Of a stretch of DNA of 6,003 nucleotides, positions 5,970 through 6,003 are shown in pieces. How positions within the stretch are numbered: position 1 is the first letter of the stretch; each line of letters starts with the position of its first letter. The position numbers were made by a program, and so were the translations under genes. The notes under the pieces are model-generated. The model did not search any database, had not been told where the DNA came from, and saw nothing but the letters and a program-made list of their open reading frames with translations. The stretch is from Planctomycetia bacterium (GTDB taxonomy: Bacteria > Planctomycetota > Planctomycetia > Gemmatales > Gemmataceae): the NCBI GenBank assembly GCA_025356615.1, contig JANXSH010000747.1:1-6003 (forward strand), in the 5' to 3' direction.

Positions 5970-6003
5970 AAAGCGCCACATGCGTCACGGATAGGGCGAA
6001 GTC

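Overview
The window is GC-rich, densely coded DNA with all five genes on the + strand. It most resembles a planctomycete chromosome (Isosphaerales/Gemmatales type). This rests on protein style: Uma2-family nucleases with a coiled-coil tail, an LptF/LptG-type permease and a large uncharacterised lipoprotein. No rRNA or other taxonomic marker is present, so the assignment is an inference.

Layout. Positions 1-456 hold the 3' part of an atypical dual-specificity (PFA-DSP/Siw14-like) phosphatase gene whose start lies outside the window. After a 35-base gap, 492-1592 encodes an LptF/LptG-family permease with six predicted membrane segments around a periplasmic domain. A possible -10 element follows almost directly after its stop. 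Next come two tandem paralogous Uma2-family (DUF820, PD-(D/E)XK fold) genes at 1639-2421 and 2426-3166, separated by 4 bases and about 59% identical over the collinear 216 residues. The 121-base gap at 3167-3287 carries a plausible promoter and a strong ribosome binding site. It leads into an 874-residue lipoprotein gene at 3288-5912 of unrecognised function. The last 91 bases contain a REP-like palindrome headed by GTAG.

How the genes work together. Only the Uma2 pair looks like a functional unit: the end of copy 1 supplies the ribosome binding site of copy 2, and the two copies probably form one transcript. Copy 1 keeps the acidic residues expected of the nuclease site, whereas copy 2 has Gln in place of the conserved Glu, so the pair may be one active enzyme plus one inactive partner. 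The phosphatase and the permease may be co-transcribed. The lipoprotein appears to be a separate unit with its own promoter; its C-terminal half seems to be built from repeated related modules.

No RNA genes, CRISPR arrays, insertion sequences or complete mobile elements were seen. Nothing here clearly amounts to a new defence or biosynthetic system. The most unusual points are the active/inactive nuclease pair, the repeat-number difference in its coiled coil, the modular lipoprotein and the REP-like element.
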